NCBI RefSeq assembly: GCF_000003605.2
Contig: NW_003108580.1
Location: 628,378 to 663,403 of the forward strand
Reading direction: 5' to 3'
Length of the DNA: 35,026 nt
Source: Saccoglossus kowalevskii
Taxonomy: Eukaryota > Hemichordata > Enteropneusta > Harrimaniidae
Of the stretch, positions 9,901-20,100 are shown piece by piece. The notes beneath the pieces were generated by a model that was not told the DNA's origin, did not search any database, and saw only the letters and a list, made by a program, of their open reading frames with translations. Numbering within the stretch: the stretch's first letter is position 1; every line of letters begins with the position of its first letter. The translations under genes and the position numbers were made by a program.

Positions 9901-11908
9901 ATGGCTGGTCACCAGGTGACATAATAGTTGACTGCTTTATATGGCTGGTCACCAGGTGACATAATAGCTGTATGCTTATCATGGCTGGTCACCAGGTGAC
10001 ATAATAGTTGACTGTTTATCATGGCTGGTCACCAGGTGACATAATAGCTGAATGCTTATCATGGCTGGTCACCAGGTGACATAATAGCTGAATGCTTATC
10101 ATGGCTGGTCACCAGGTGACATAATAGTTGACTGTTTATCATGGCTGGTCACCAGGTGACATAATAGCTGAATGCTTATCATTGCTGGTCACCAGGTGAC
10201 ATAATAGCTGAATGCTTATCATGGCTGGTCACCAGGTGACATAATAGCTGAATGCTTATCATGGCTGGTCACCAGGTGACATAATAGCTGAATGCTTATC
10301 ATGGCTGGTCACCAGGTGACAAAATAGCTGAATGCTTATCATGGCTGGTCACCAGGTGTCATATTAGCTGACTGCTTATCATGGCTGGTCACCTAGTGTC
10401 ATGGCTTGTGACCAAGTGACATAATAGCTGACTGCTTATCATGGCTGGTCACCTAGTGTCATGGCTTGTGACCATGTGACATAATAGTTGACTGTTTATC
10501 ATGGCTGGTCACCAGGTGACATAATAGCTGAATGCTTATCATGGCTGGTCACCAGGTGACATAATAGTTGACTGTTTATCATGGCTGGTCACCAGGTGAC
10601 ATAATAGTTGACTGTTTATCATGGCTGGTCACCAGGTGACATAATAGCTGAATGCTTATCATTGCTGGTCACCAGGTGACATAATAGCTGAATGCTTATC
10701 ATGGCTGGTCACCAGGTGACATAATAGCTGAATGCTTATCATGGCTGGTCACCAGGTGACATAATAGCTGAATGCTTATCATGGCTGGTCACCAGGTGTC
10801 ATATTAGCTGACTGCTTATCATGGCTGGTCACCTAGTGTCGTGGCTTGTGACCAAGTGACATAATAGCTGACTGCTTATCATGGCTGGTCACCTAGTGTC
10901 ATGGCTTGTGACCATGTGACATAATAGCTGACTGCTTATCATAGCTTGTGACCATGTGACATAATAGCTGACTGCTTATCATAGCTTGTGACCACGTGAC
11001 ATAATAGCTGACTGCTTATCATGGCTGGCCATCATCATACACAAATCAAGTGACATTTTCATCTTTGAATTTGTGCAAAAGGTAAATTTTGACTTATGTT
11101 AGTCAGATTTTAATGCAGTTGCAGTGACACTGAATCTATGTCATTGTTGTTTACCAGCGTGCAATTTCAGTTCCACACTGGATTGATTGATAGGAATCAC
11201 CCATTGAGTGTCACCAACCTAACTTGCTATGTTATGTACTGACTGCAGTGTATAGTTGTATGCTACTATTCTGATAATGTCATCAATAATTCTGTAATTT
11301 CAGGATGTTCATTTGATCAAAGTTACACCAAGGAGGGATTTCTTCAGCTACAATCTATGTAGAACTGACTATGGTCTGTTGTGTTTTATGGTAAAGCAGT
11401 TTATGAGTAAGAAATCTACCCATTTGATGACTGCTGTTGAGTAAGTTTATTGCCTAAAGCTACTTAAGATTTCTGAAAAGAATTTAAAAAACCTAAAATT
11501 TGATAAAAGTGGTCATTAACTTTTTTACCACCAGTTCCCTCTTTTCATCACAAATTCACAAAATAGTCCTGTTACAGTGTGCACTTTCCTTCAGAATATT
11601 CCACCAATAACTCTCTTAGTTATTAAGTCGCTGGCTCTTTATAATCTGATCTAACATGTGCCCGTTTTTGCTGTAGAAATTGGGCACCTGGATGTGGACA
11701 TGTGGTGACCTCCCTTGGCTTGGATTCAAAGACTTTAACTGGGGACATTACTGGTAAACAGTACTTTCAGCTTTTTCTGGAAATCTGTAAGAACAATGGA
11801 TTTGATGGATCATGGTTAAAAGAGGAAGCCCTCGATTTTGTAGATGGTGGTTTACTTTTATCAGATCATCCTTCAAGTTCACGCTCAAGATATCGATATG
11901 CATTTTGA
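6527..11908 (+). CDS. TFB2M: Mitochondrial transcription factor B2 / dimethyladenosine transferase 2 homolog
   Basis: Seven coding exons join in phase: 6527-6956, 7369-7614, 8416-8567, 8997-9092, 9517-9588, 11304-11440 and 11677-11908. They give 454 residues plus a stop. The family is a KsgA-type Rossmann methyltransferase that became the mitochondrial RNA-polymerase initiation factor, acting in promoter melting in the matrix. Residues 1 to about 60 are rich in Arg, Ser and Leu with almost no acids, as in a mitochondrial presequence. Motif I is DCCPGPGILT (140-149). The ribose-binding acid is E164 in VALENQ, and D190 lies in YADVN. The dimethylase catalytic NLPY motif is absent; the equivalent region reads VIHMVANKYNERALL. 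This favours TFB2M over TFB1M. The C-terminal part (NWAPGCG...TGDITGKQYFQLF) matches the TFB2M tail. At 454 residues it is somewhat longer than the roughly 400 usual in vertebrates. The start at 6527 is the first ATG after the acceptor. It converges with the galaxin gene. Confidence 0.87.
7028..7230. mobile_element. MITE copy A, TA-flanked, in TFB2M intron
   Basis: The ends are CTGTAAAATACTTTATTTT and its inverted counterpart AAAATAAAGTATTCTACAG, about 28 bases of terminal inverted repeat. They are flanked on both sides by TA, so a Tc1/mariner-type TA target duplication is plausible. The 203-base body is non-coding. A shorter relative is at 21438-21577. Confidence 0.65.
7369..7614 (+). CDS. 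TFB2M: TFB2M-like coding exon 2 (residues 144-225)
   Basis: The acceptor TTTTTAG ends at 7368 and the donor CAG|GTATGT at 7615, leaving phase 1. The exon completes the SAM-binding loop (PGPGILTEELL) and carries E164 and D190. The frame overruns into the intron at both ends, so open-frame borders are misleading here. Confidence 0.88.
7615..8415 (+). other. TFB2M intron between coding exons 2 and 3
   Basis: AT-rich, with no exon seen. It contains ATTTTAATCAGATTG near 7974-7988, a 15-mer also found near 22788-22802, which suggests a shared dispersed repeat. Confidence 0.4.
8416..8567 (+). CDS. TFB2M: TFB2M-like coding exon 3 (residues 226-276)
   Basis: The acceptor TTTGTAG ends at 8415 and the donor AAG|GTAAGA is at 8568, phase 0. 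It encodes DPVVKVIHMVANKY and the helix FQYGRIENYFLISHKDYK. It is the region where active dimethylases keep NLPY, which is missing here. Confidence 0.85.
8997..9092 (+). CDS. TFB2M: TFB2M-like coding exon 4 (residues 277-308)
   Basis: The acceptor CTGTAG ends at 8996 and the donor ACA|GTAAGT is at 9093. The exon is 96 bases and keeps phase 0. It encodes AITHTPKQKYRSQYLPLAVL and then HDMTCHVELLHT. Its last 55 bases plus the donor are the first unit of a 64-bp tandem array. Confidence 0.8.
9038..9282 (+). repeat. 64-bp tandem array made from exon 4 end and its splice donor
   Basis: Nearly identical units begin at 9038, 9102, 9166 and 9230, each starting TTTACCTCTAGCAGTATTAC. The first unit is the 3' end of coding exon 4. 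Units 1-3 each carry a full GTAAGT donor (9093, 9157, 9221); unit 4 has lost it. Reading past the first donor meets TGA in frame within unit 2, so only the first donor leaves the protein intact. Confidence 0.85.
9517..9588 (+). CDS. TFB2M: TFB2M-like coding exon 5 (residues 309-332)
   Basis: A 72-base phase-0 exon between TTTCAG (ending at 9516) and CCT|GTAAGT (9589). It encodes EPRTSFHPFPKMSMDPPTQP and four more residues, a Pro-rich loop. The exon assignment rests on the splice sites and on phase agreement with its neighbours. Confidence 0.72.
9654..11030. repeat. 40-bp minisatellite in TFB2M intron 5
   Basis: About 34 units of 40 bp, typified by ATGGCTGGTCACCAGGTGAC followed by ATAATAGCTGACTGCTTATC. 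Each standard unit has the 13-bp palindrome GTCACCAGGTGAC, which includes a CAGGTG E-box. Variant units with ACCTAGTGTC and ATGGCTTGTGACC recur in the same order about 440-480 bp apart (10141-10500 and 10621-10920), so blocks of units were duplicated recently. The array nearly fills the intron. Confidence 0.95.
11304..11440 (+). CDS. TFB2M: TFB2M-like coding exon 6 (residues 333-377)
   Basis: The acceptor TTTCAG ends at 11303 and the donor GA|GTAAGT is at 11441, phase 2. It encodes DVHLIKVTPRRDFFSYNLCR and continues to a conserved-looking FMVKQFMSKKSTHLMTAVE helix region in the C-terminal domain. Confidence 0.82.
11677..11908 (+). CDS. TFB2M: TFB2M-like coding exon 7 (residues 378-454)
   Basis: The acceptor TGTAG ends at 11676. 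The phase-2 junction completes Glu, and the exon then encodes NWAPGCGHVVTSLGLDSK and TGDITGKQYFQLFLEICKN, with the stop TGA at 11906-11908. This is the typical TFB2M C-terminal helical region. Confidence 0.85.
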
Positions 11909-12037
11909 AGGTATAAACACAATCTGTTCTTACAGGGAAACTATTGAAATTATGGTTATTACATTCCAATGGTGCATGACTTCCCCCAGCACATTGTCTG
12001 AGTGCTGTGTTAGTGGAATGAAATCGGTTTGAGATCA

Positions 12038-12043
12038 AATAAA
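12038..12043 (+). terminator. TFB2M poly(A) signal
   Basis: AATAAA lies 130 bases after the stop codon, with a GT-rich stretch (TTGTTTTGTGTTTCTG) about 17 bases downstream. This is a standard cleavage context. Confidence 0.7.
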
Positions 12044-12059
12044 CAACAGTGTTCCATGA

Positions 12060-14482
12060 TTTGTTTTGTGTTTCTGCTCACTCACACACAATTGTGATAA
12101 AATGAACCAATTATTGTTTTGTTCAGTATAAACTTTGAGTTTAAAAAAACACTAGATTTTCATGTTGTAATAAAAGTAAACTTTAATCAAACAAGATGTT
12201 TAAATGATGTTTAAATGCTAGTACTCAATTGTGAGATCATAGAATATTACTGAAATACCTACGGGTAGATCAATAACACTTCATGAAATGAATAACAATC
12301 ATTGAACGCGTCAAAGAATGCCCATGTGCTATATGAAAGGTGTTAGAGGCTTATGGAGTAGAAGTAAGATTAACCTTTTGAACAAGACGTAATATCAGGT
12401 ATAGCTCCACTCTGCTTTTGAGATGCCCAATGTGAAATGTCACAGTGTTGGAATTTATAATACTAACAGAAAACTATTAAAGAAATGTTAACACAAAAAT
12501 AAATTTGATTGTATGTCATAATAAACAGTTTGGTTTATTCCAGAGTGCTTGTGAACCAAGTTTAATTTTAATCTGATAAATGGTTATTTTGATGTCAGAA
12601 AATTGTGAATTGGGTAATTAATATGCATAGCTTTCAGCCCTAAACCAATCAGGTCTGTGGATTATCCCAGAGCATTTCATGTGCTATTAAAGTTTCATTG
12701 AAATCTGATGAGTGTTTTTTTTTTAGATATCAAAAAAAAGACAGGCAGGCAGGGAAATGTAACTTGGCACAAATCCTTTGATTCCCGCAATGAAAAATAT
12801 ATAATGGTAACTAAATTGGAAGTACTTTATTGGAATAACATCTTGGGCTCTGTTTTCAGGAAGCCTACTACAGTATTATTGTAAAGTTACTAAAACATTG
12901 ACATGAATAACAACTTATTGACCCATAACAAGTGGCCTAAAATTCACACAACAGTTGGCTATATAAGGTATACTGAATTACAATGCAAACATTGCCTCAT
13001 ATATTCTCTATAAGAACTTTGTAAAAAAGTTGGTGGTTGGTAGAAACTAGATAAATCAATGTATACTATCTATAAAATTTTAATTCGAAGCACGGGTAAT
13101 AATTGAATATAACATGTTTCAATATCAAAAAAATAAAGGATTTCTAAAAATAAAAAAATAATTCTATAGAAAACTAAACACTAAAAAAAAAATTTTTTTG
13201 TGAAACTAAACATAATATTTGTATTTAGTTTGGGAGAGTTTTCTTTCATATCTTACCATCAGATGAGTCAGGTATGTAGTAGTTACAAATGTTATAACCA
13301 TTAATTGTTACTAACAAATTGCATTGTAAACTGCCACAAAGTTAAATGTTAACTGCCACTGAGGTTAAATAATTTTGTAATCAAAATGAATTGACATGCA
13401 TTTGTGTCACATATAATGCACCAACTCATGTCAATATATCAGTAGTAGCAGTATATTTGCGGCAAATTACAAAACATAATAGACATTTCTAGCATTTTTC
13501 TGTGATTATTATTACAAAATGAGAAGCACATAATTACATAACTGGGTAGGCTTTACATAGTATAGACAATTGTCTGAAACTAGTATGTAGCATACTATGA
13601 TAAATATTATCCTTTAATGGGTGTCTAACCAAATATCTGTATGCAAGACATACATCATTTTATTATGAAACTGATACAGTTATCAATACAACATTTGGTC
13701 ATAATCTCTTGGTTATATCTATGACATTCCTATTCAACCAAATGCTTGTTCCGAATCTTTGACAACTGACAAAATTTGGGAGATGCGCCCTTGATTGTTT
13801 AAGGTAGTTTACATGAACCAAGGTTGAGCTGAACTTACACAGCAAGATTCAGACTATCGTTATACACTTAAACCTTGCAATAAAAACCACCCACCCATTC
13901 AGACGCATCTGTAATATATGAGCTAAAATACCCCTCACATAGTGAGAATCAAATCACCATTATGGTGCCAAGCCAAGATATAAAAATAGTTAAATCTGCA
14001 TTAATACATATGTTATTTTAAATGCTGTATCTCCTATGCAACATCCAGTGTGGATATCCATCTAGCGGTAACACCGGTAATACTGGGCCACTCGGGTATG
14101 AGTTGGGTACCTTGAAAAATGGGGTTTTTAATTAACTCATGCATTCAAATGAAAGTATATCTATAATATTCGTTATTGCATGCAGCATGAAAGTAAATTA
14201 TATACTAAACAACGTGCTCCGCAGATTTTAAGAAGCAAAATCCCGGGGTGCCAAAGCTAAAAGCTAATCTATTATGAACAACAAACAAATTTGTGCAAGT
14301 GGCAATCTGCAGAGTAAAAAGTTAGATTTTGTTTTCTGAGGAGATTTCTGGTTTGATTGCAAATTTTACTCCTAAATGTACAAATTACCAAATGTGCTAG
14401 GTCATATTATGTTCTACTTATTCAAGCATGCATACCCAATGTTTACCCGAGTGGTCTACTTGGCTATTTAATATTCAATATT
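12060..14482. other. Convergent intergenic region between TFB2M and galaxin genes
   Basis: No supported exons on either strand. The stretch 12640-12770 reads like the 3' end of a dispersed SINE/LINE family (TTTCATTGAAATCTGATGAG, then a T-run and GACAGGCAGGCAGG). The part around 13080-13210 is very AT-rich with A-runs. On the minus strand, ATTAAA at 14467-14472 and AATAAA near 13657-13662 could end the galaxin transcript that uses the last exon. Confidence 0.4.
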
Positions 14483-14808
14483 TCAATAATTCTCGTCTGT
14501 TTTTACATGACTCTTGATGAAATCTGATGATTTGAATTGTAGTACCCCCTCTTTGATCTGATTCTCACTGCATATGAGATAAAACTCTCCCACCACAATG
14601 CTCACTGATTTTTTCAGTGGCAGTACTATTTTTATACTGGCCGCTGTCTCACTTTGAACAGTTTTATTAGTCAAATTCACAATGCTTTGAGTGTCAAAGG
14701 TAATGTTGATGTTCAGGTCCTTCCCTTCTTCACACTTTTTCTCCACTTTGCCCCATATTAGTGTTGTCCATTTGGGAATGATGTTAGGCCCAGACGCTGG
14801 ACACGAAT
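14483..14808 (-). CDS. Alternative last galaxin exon 12 with non-repeat C-terminal domain
   Basis: On the minus strand an acceptor (TTGTTTTTAG) ends at 14809. The phase-1 frame encodes about 108 residues, from SCPASGPNIIPKWTTLIWGK to KSHVKTDENY and TGA at 14483-14485. It lacks CysCys repeats; it has three cysteines (SCP, KKC, ICS), three N-glycosylation motifs (NIT, NLT, NKT) and alternating hydrophobic stretches such as SIVVGEFYLICS that look like beta strands. An NTR/netrin-like fold is conceivable but unproven. Its phase matches a donor at 15621 just before the exon-11 stop. Joined this way, the protein would be 1302 residues. It could be the usual C-terminus or an alternative one. Confidence 0.55.
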
Positions 14809-14958
14809 CTAAAAACAAGACAATATGAATAAAAAAAATAGTGTAAATATATTGGTATTTAAGGAGGTGATAATGTTTTAATTACTCTGTGTGGTGTCTA
14901 GTATGCATTTTATTTTGTTGTACGAGAAGTTTTTAGCATGTCTGAAGTCAGTTTCAAA

Positions 14959-14964
14959 TTTATT
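14959..14964 (-). terminator. Candidate galaxin poly(A) signal
   Basis: AATAAA on the minus strand (TTTATT on plus), about 650 bases after the exon-11 stop. It would serve the shorter 1197-residue form and would exclude exon 12. There is no other support. Confidence 0.25.
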
Positions 14965-15610
14965 TTTGAAAGCATACAGATTTTCGCAACAGTAGTTGCA
15001 CGGCTATTTGCCATATAACATTAATATGTTTATATGAACGCTACTTTCTAAGTTATCAAGCCGTTTTCAAAAGGCAATTCTCAAATTAATAAAATACTGA
15101 AATCCGTATTTTGGATTACTGGTTGATACTAAACATGTAAGTCCTGCTCTGTTATAGCGAATGCAAATTCTATTAATCCCCTCATTGTAGTGTAATAGTT
15201 GTATAAAAAGGTGCATATATGTTGATCTTTAACCTGTTAATGTTATATGAAACTTTTGTTAGCATTTAATTGCTTATTCTGTCACACAATAATATACAAT
15301 TAAATTATCACTTAGAGGTTTAATAAATTGATCAGTCCTACAGACAAAACCTTCTAAGTGCTTGCATTGCAAATGTAGTTGTGCAGACTAGACGTTCTAC
15401 CAAGTAATTGCATTGCAAATGCAGACAGACTCGTACTCAGATTGAGGTAACCAGTATTTGAGCTAGACAGTAAAAGAAAGCAGTAGATACTAGTAGTAAA
15501 CCCATGTGCTGCACAGTGTGAGCAAAAAAAATGCATCATTCTGACACTGGAACCAAAGAAAATGTGATGTTGGTGATAAAGTATGAATCGAATTGAAAGA
15601 AAGATGACTA

Positions 15611-17187
15611 CTACAAATTACTTTTATCAATTGGCACCTTCTCTGGGCGACTGTCACATCCACCAGTCATTTTATTGTACTTCTCATCATCTCCACAACA
15701 CTTCTCATTAATATTGATGTCCTTGCCCTTGCAGCAGGTTTCTCTGGTAGGATCATATATGCCTCTTCCACAACATCTCATTTTGTGGTCTTCTCTGGAC
15801 ATTAATCGATTTAGCTTTTGATTGCAGCAAACATATTTTGTGGTGTTGTAAAGTTTGTCTCCACAGCATCCTATATTCTCTGTTTTCAACTTAAGTCTGT
15901 TTCTGCAGCAGATATGAGTTTCTGGGTTGTAGCTGCTTCTCTTGCAGCACTCAGTCATACCATCCTTTATACGAGTTAATTTGTTACTGCAACAAATCTT
16001 GCGTTTGGGATTGTACACTCTGCCTGAACAACATGCATGGGTTGAGTCATTCAAATTAAGGATGGTCTTGTCGCAGCATGTCTGACTCCTTGAATCGAAT
16101 ATAGTGTTTGAACAGCACTGTGAATTGTTCTTTGGGTGAAGTTCCATACCACAACAGAGATGTGTATTAATCCAAAACAGAGTACCATTGCATTGCTTGA
16201 CTTCCTTCTTTGGTACAACTTGATTCTGTAGACAGGTATCAATGTGTATATTAAATTGCTTTTCATTGTTACAGCATCCCATTGTTTCGTCATCTAGTTT
16301 ATAGATCTTTCCACCACAGCATCCTTCTTTGGAGGTATCATATGGTTGCTGATTACATAACTGCATAGTCAGGCGTTCATACAGCATACTGTTGCGACAC
16401 TGATGTACATCAGGATCATAAAGCACATCATTACAGCACATTTGGTTGTAGTCCTTGATACAGAGTCTACTATTGTTGCAGCATTTGTACTCATCCTTAT
16501 GAATTCTTTGACCATCACAGCATTCTTCGTAATTGTTGTCAATTATTATATCCCCATTGCAGCAAGATTTTCTGCTAGAATCAATCACTTGAAAACCACA
16601 ACACTGAGAGGCTTCACCGAACCGCTTCCATCTTTTTTCCATGTCACAACACATGTAGTTATCATGATCAGTTATCATGTGTGAACCACAACATGTATGC
16701 TTGTCAGGATCATGATAGATGTGGTTGCAACATTTGTGTCCATGTTTTCGTGGATAAGCATGTGCCCAATCTGGATCATCTTGTGGCATACAGCATTCTT
16801 GCATCGTGGAGTTGATTAGAAAATTACCACAACATTTTAACTCTTGAGAGCCAATATTGAGTCTGTTATTGCAGCAATGCTGCGTTGGATCTGAAGGGCG
16901 ATACACTAGATTTCCACAACACTCTCCATCATTTTTCTTTTGGTAAACCTGTCCTTCACAGCACAGTTCTTTATCAGGGTTATACATCTGACTAGCACAA
17001 CAATTGGCATATGGGTATGGATATATCTGACCATCACATATTGTTTGTTGATTTGGTGTGTATGCCATAGTACCCTGGCAAACTTGGTTAGTGCCATACT
17101 TCCTACCATGCAGCACACCATCACAGCAAATCATGTAGTTTTCATCATATACTCGATAGGAGTATTGACCTTCACAACATGAAAGCT
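15611..17187 (-). CDS. Galaxin exon 11, giant uninterrupted repeat exon (residues 673-1197)
   Basis: The acceptor CTATTACAG ends at 17188. The exon runs 1577 bases with no intron and ends in tandem TAGTAG stops. It holds 30 CysCys repeats such as LCCEGQVYQK and KICCSNKL, plus seven repeats with a single Cys. Three adjacent doublets have lost the first Cys: NQVC/QTIC, HQC/QLC and DTC/KQC. One extra lone Cys is in SRLCIKD. A possible donor AAAA|GTAATT at 15621 would remove the last three residues and lead to exon 12. Confidence 0.92.
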
Positions 17188-20100
17188 CTGTAATAGGAAG
17201 AAACAAGAATTAGGTACTGTTTTCACAATTTCGGAATCTACTGAATCTAATCTATTGCACACTGTCAACTTATATGTATTCACATTTGTCTAAATTTGTA
17301 CAATCAACAGAACATTACCAGGAGTTCATGTTTTTTTTTTGTTTTGTTTTTTTGTTTTTTTTATATTTTATTTTATTTTTACATTAACCACATATATAAA
17401 TATATAAAATCATCCCATCAAAAGAGTACAATTTCCACACGAAAACCATGGTAATGAGATAATTATAAGAATACGAGTATAAAGTAAAGAGAGAAAAGAA
17501 AAGGGGGTACCGGTATGTCAATGTCACAGCATATTAAAGGACTCCCATTTGTCAGTGTGCTTCGCTAATTTGCCTCTCCCTATTGCTATCTCTTTTTCTA
17601 TATTATAAATTTGCCTGGAGATATAGACATCCATGGAAAAAAGGTTTTTTATTTCTCATTTTAGAAAAGTAGATATGGCGTTTAGCTAGAAGAATAATAT
17701 GATTTGTTATATTCGAAAAATCCTTATTTCCAATAATAATATTTTGGTTGGACATATTACTAAGGGCGGGCAGATGAGCGAAACGCCCCGAAATAGTTTG
17801 CCAGAAAGTCTTCACAACTATACACTCACAGAATAGATGAATCAGTAAATCAATAGATGAATCACAGAAACTGCATTTTGGTGATGTAACCAGGCTACAG
17901 GAGTTGATGTTGCTCTAATACAAACGTTTTCCTGCAGACACTTAGTATTATGTCAAAGAAATACTCAGGGGAAGATTTAGTTGCATCCTAACAACCAATT
18001 ACAAACAAGGATGACAAAATGATGGACACTTATGATGTATTCAAACAAAAATACCACATGATATGAAACCCCGCAAATGGTCTATTTCAAATTATACAAT
18101 TTGTGTAACACTGGGATAATTTAGACTGATGGGCACCAATATAATTCAATACAATTACTGGTATAAATTCATATATAAATATAAACAAGAATGCATACTG
18201 GTCAATCTTACACATGTAAAGTAAATGTATACATGAAACTATAGAGGTACAACATTGCACCCCACACATCATTACTTAAATTATTCTGTTGATTGATATC
18301 TTAATGATTCAAATATACCGGTACCTGGTATCATCTCTGTGTACATGTACAATTCTACCCATCCTAAATTTCTGTTTTATTAGTAAGCATCATTTTCCAT
18401 ATGTCAGATTTATTTAGTTAAAATCTAGTTAGTAGCATGTTAATAGATATGTCGCTTAAAAATAGTTGGCCATATAATCATCAAGTTATGTAAGTCTTGC
18501 ACCTACGCCCTGCCCGCTTTGCTCTTAACTTAGTTGCCACATCCCATGACAACAAAATCGACATATTTCAAGTGATAAATGTCTGTATGTCAATTCTGCA
18601 TGGATTAATTAATTGTTATTAGACATACCTGTTCCATTTTTAGGAAACACCTCTCTACCACAGCAAATATGAGTATTGGGATTGTAACCAATATTATTGA
18701 TTCCACAACATTCACCACTGTCTATGGTTGTTCCTGGTGTAGTGTAGACACGGCGATGACAACAAGTTTGTCCGTCTCCATAAATCTCTCCATTTTTACA
18801 GCATTTCTGAGTCCGTGTATCATAGAAATTATTATTTCCACACACATCTAAAAACGAATGATATTTATCTTTGGCTATCAAACCAGTTCTTCTTACACAA
18901 ATGTGAGTACGCGTGTCAAAGCCATCCCTTCCATTACAACAACTGTCAAAGAAAATAATCAATTAGAGTGTTTGGATATATGTAAGCTAACTGAAGAAAA
19001 GACTAGAGGTTGGTTTCAACAGATTTCCAGTTTATATAATATTGTTAGAACAGTTTAGACAAATTTCCAGTTTATATATTGTTAGGCTAGTTTAGACAGA
19101 CTTCCAGTTTATATATTGTTAGGCCAGTTTAGACAGATTTCCAGTTTATATATTGTTTGGCCAGTTTAGACAGATTTCCAGTTTATATATTGTTTGGCCA
19201 GTTTAGACAAATTTCCAGTTTATATATTGTTGGACCAGTTTAGACAGATTTCCAGTTTATATATTGTTTGGCCAGTTTAGACAGATTTCCAGTTTATATA
19301 TTGTTTGGCCAGTTTAGACAGATTTCCAGTTTATATACTGTTAGGCCAGTTTAGACAGACTTCCAGTTTATATATTGTTAGGCCAGTTTAGACAGATTTC
19401 CAGTTTATATATTGTTTGGCCAGTTTAGAAAGATTTCCAGTTTATATATTGTTAGGCTAGTTTAGACAGACTTCCAGTTTATATATTGTTAGGCCAGTTT
19501 AGACAGATTTCCAGTTTATATATATTGTTAGGCTAGTTTAGACAGATTTCCAGTTTATATATTGTTAGGCCAGTTTAGACAGATGTCCAGTTTATATATT
19601 GTTGGACCAGTTTAGACAGATTTCCAGTTTATATATTGTTAGGCCAGTTTAGACAGATTTCCAGTTTATATATTGTTAGGCCAGTTTAGACAGATTTCCA
19701 GTTTATATATTGTTAGGCCAGTTAGTTTATATATTGTTGGACCAGTTTAGACAGATTTCCAGTTTATATATTGTTAGGCCAGTTTAGACAGATTTACAGG
19801 TTATAAAGATTCTAGTTTGTTTTGAGATGATGCTTATTAGCAGAGAAATCAACATTATTTGAAAATGATAAAAAACTAAGCAGGTCAATGTTCATATATG
19901 GTAAAATAGATTTCTTGATAACAACAAATCCTAACAATTGAACAACTTCAAGATGTCAATATCAATAATGTACTTTCAAACTAATTTATCTGATTTACCT
20001 GCCGTGTTGATTAGCTTGTTCAATCGGACCAGTTACTTTGCCATGACAGCAGACTTCATGCTCTGGCGTAAATACTTGATTTGGACTACAACAAACCCTT

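Noticed and set aside
9654-11030. Array resembling a CRISPR at first glance
   Set aside because: Units are contiguous 40-bp tandem copies without unique spacers, inside a eukaryotic intron.
14483-14808. Calling the last galaxin exon an NTR/netrin domain
   Set aside because: The strand-like pattern and C-terminal Cys are suggestive, but too few family residues can be matched by eye.
16403-17182. Open frames on the plus strand across galaxin exon 11
   Set aside because: They are antisense shadows of the Cys-rich exon; no splice sites or own composition support them.
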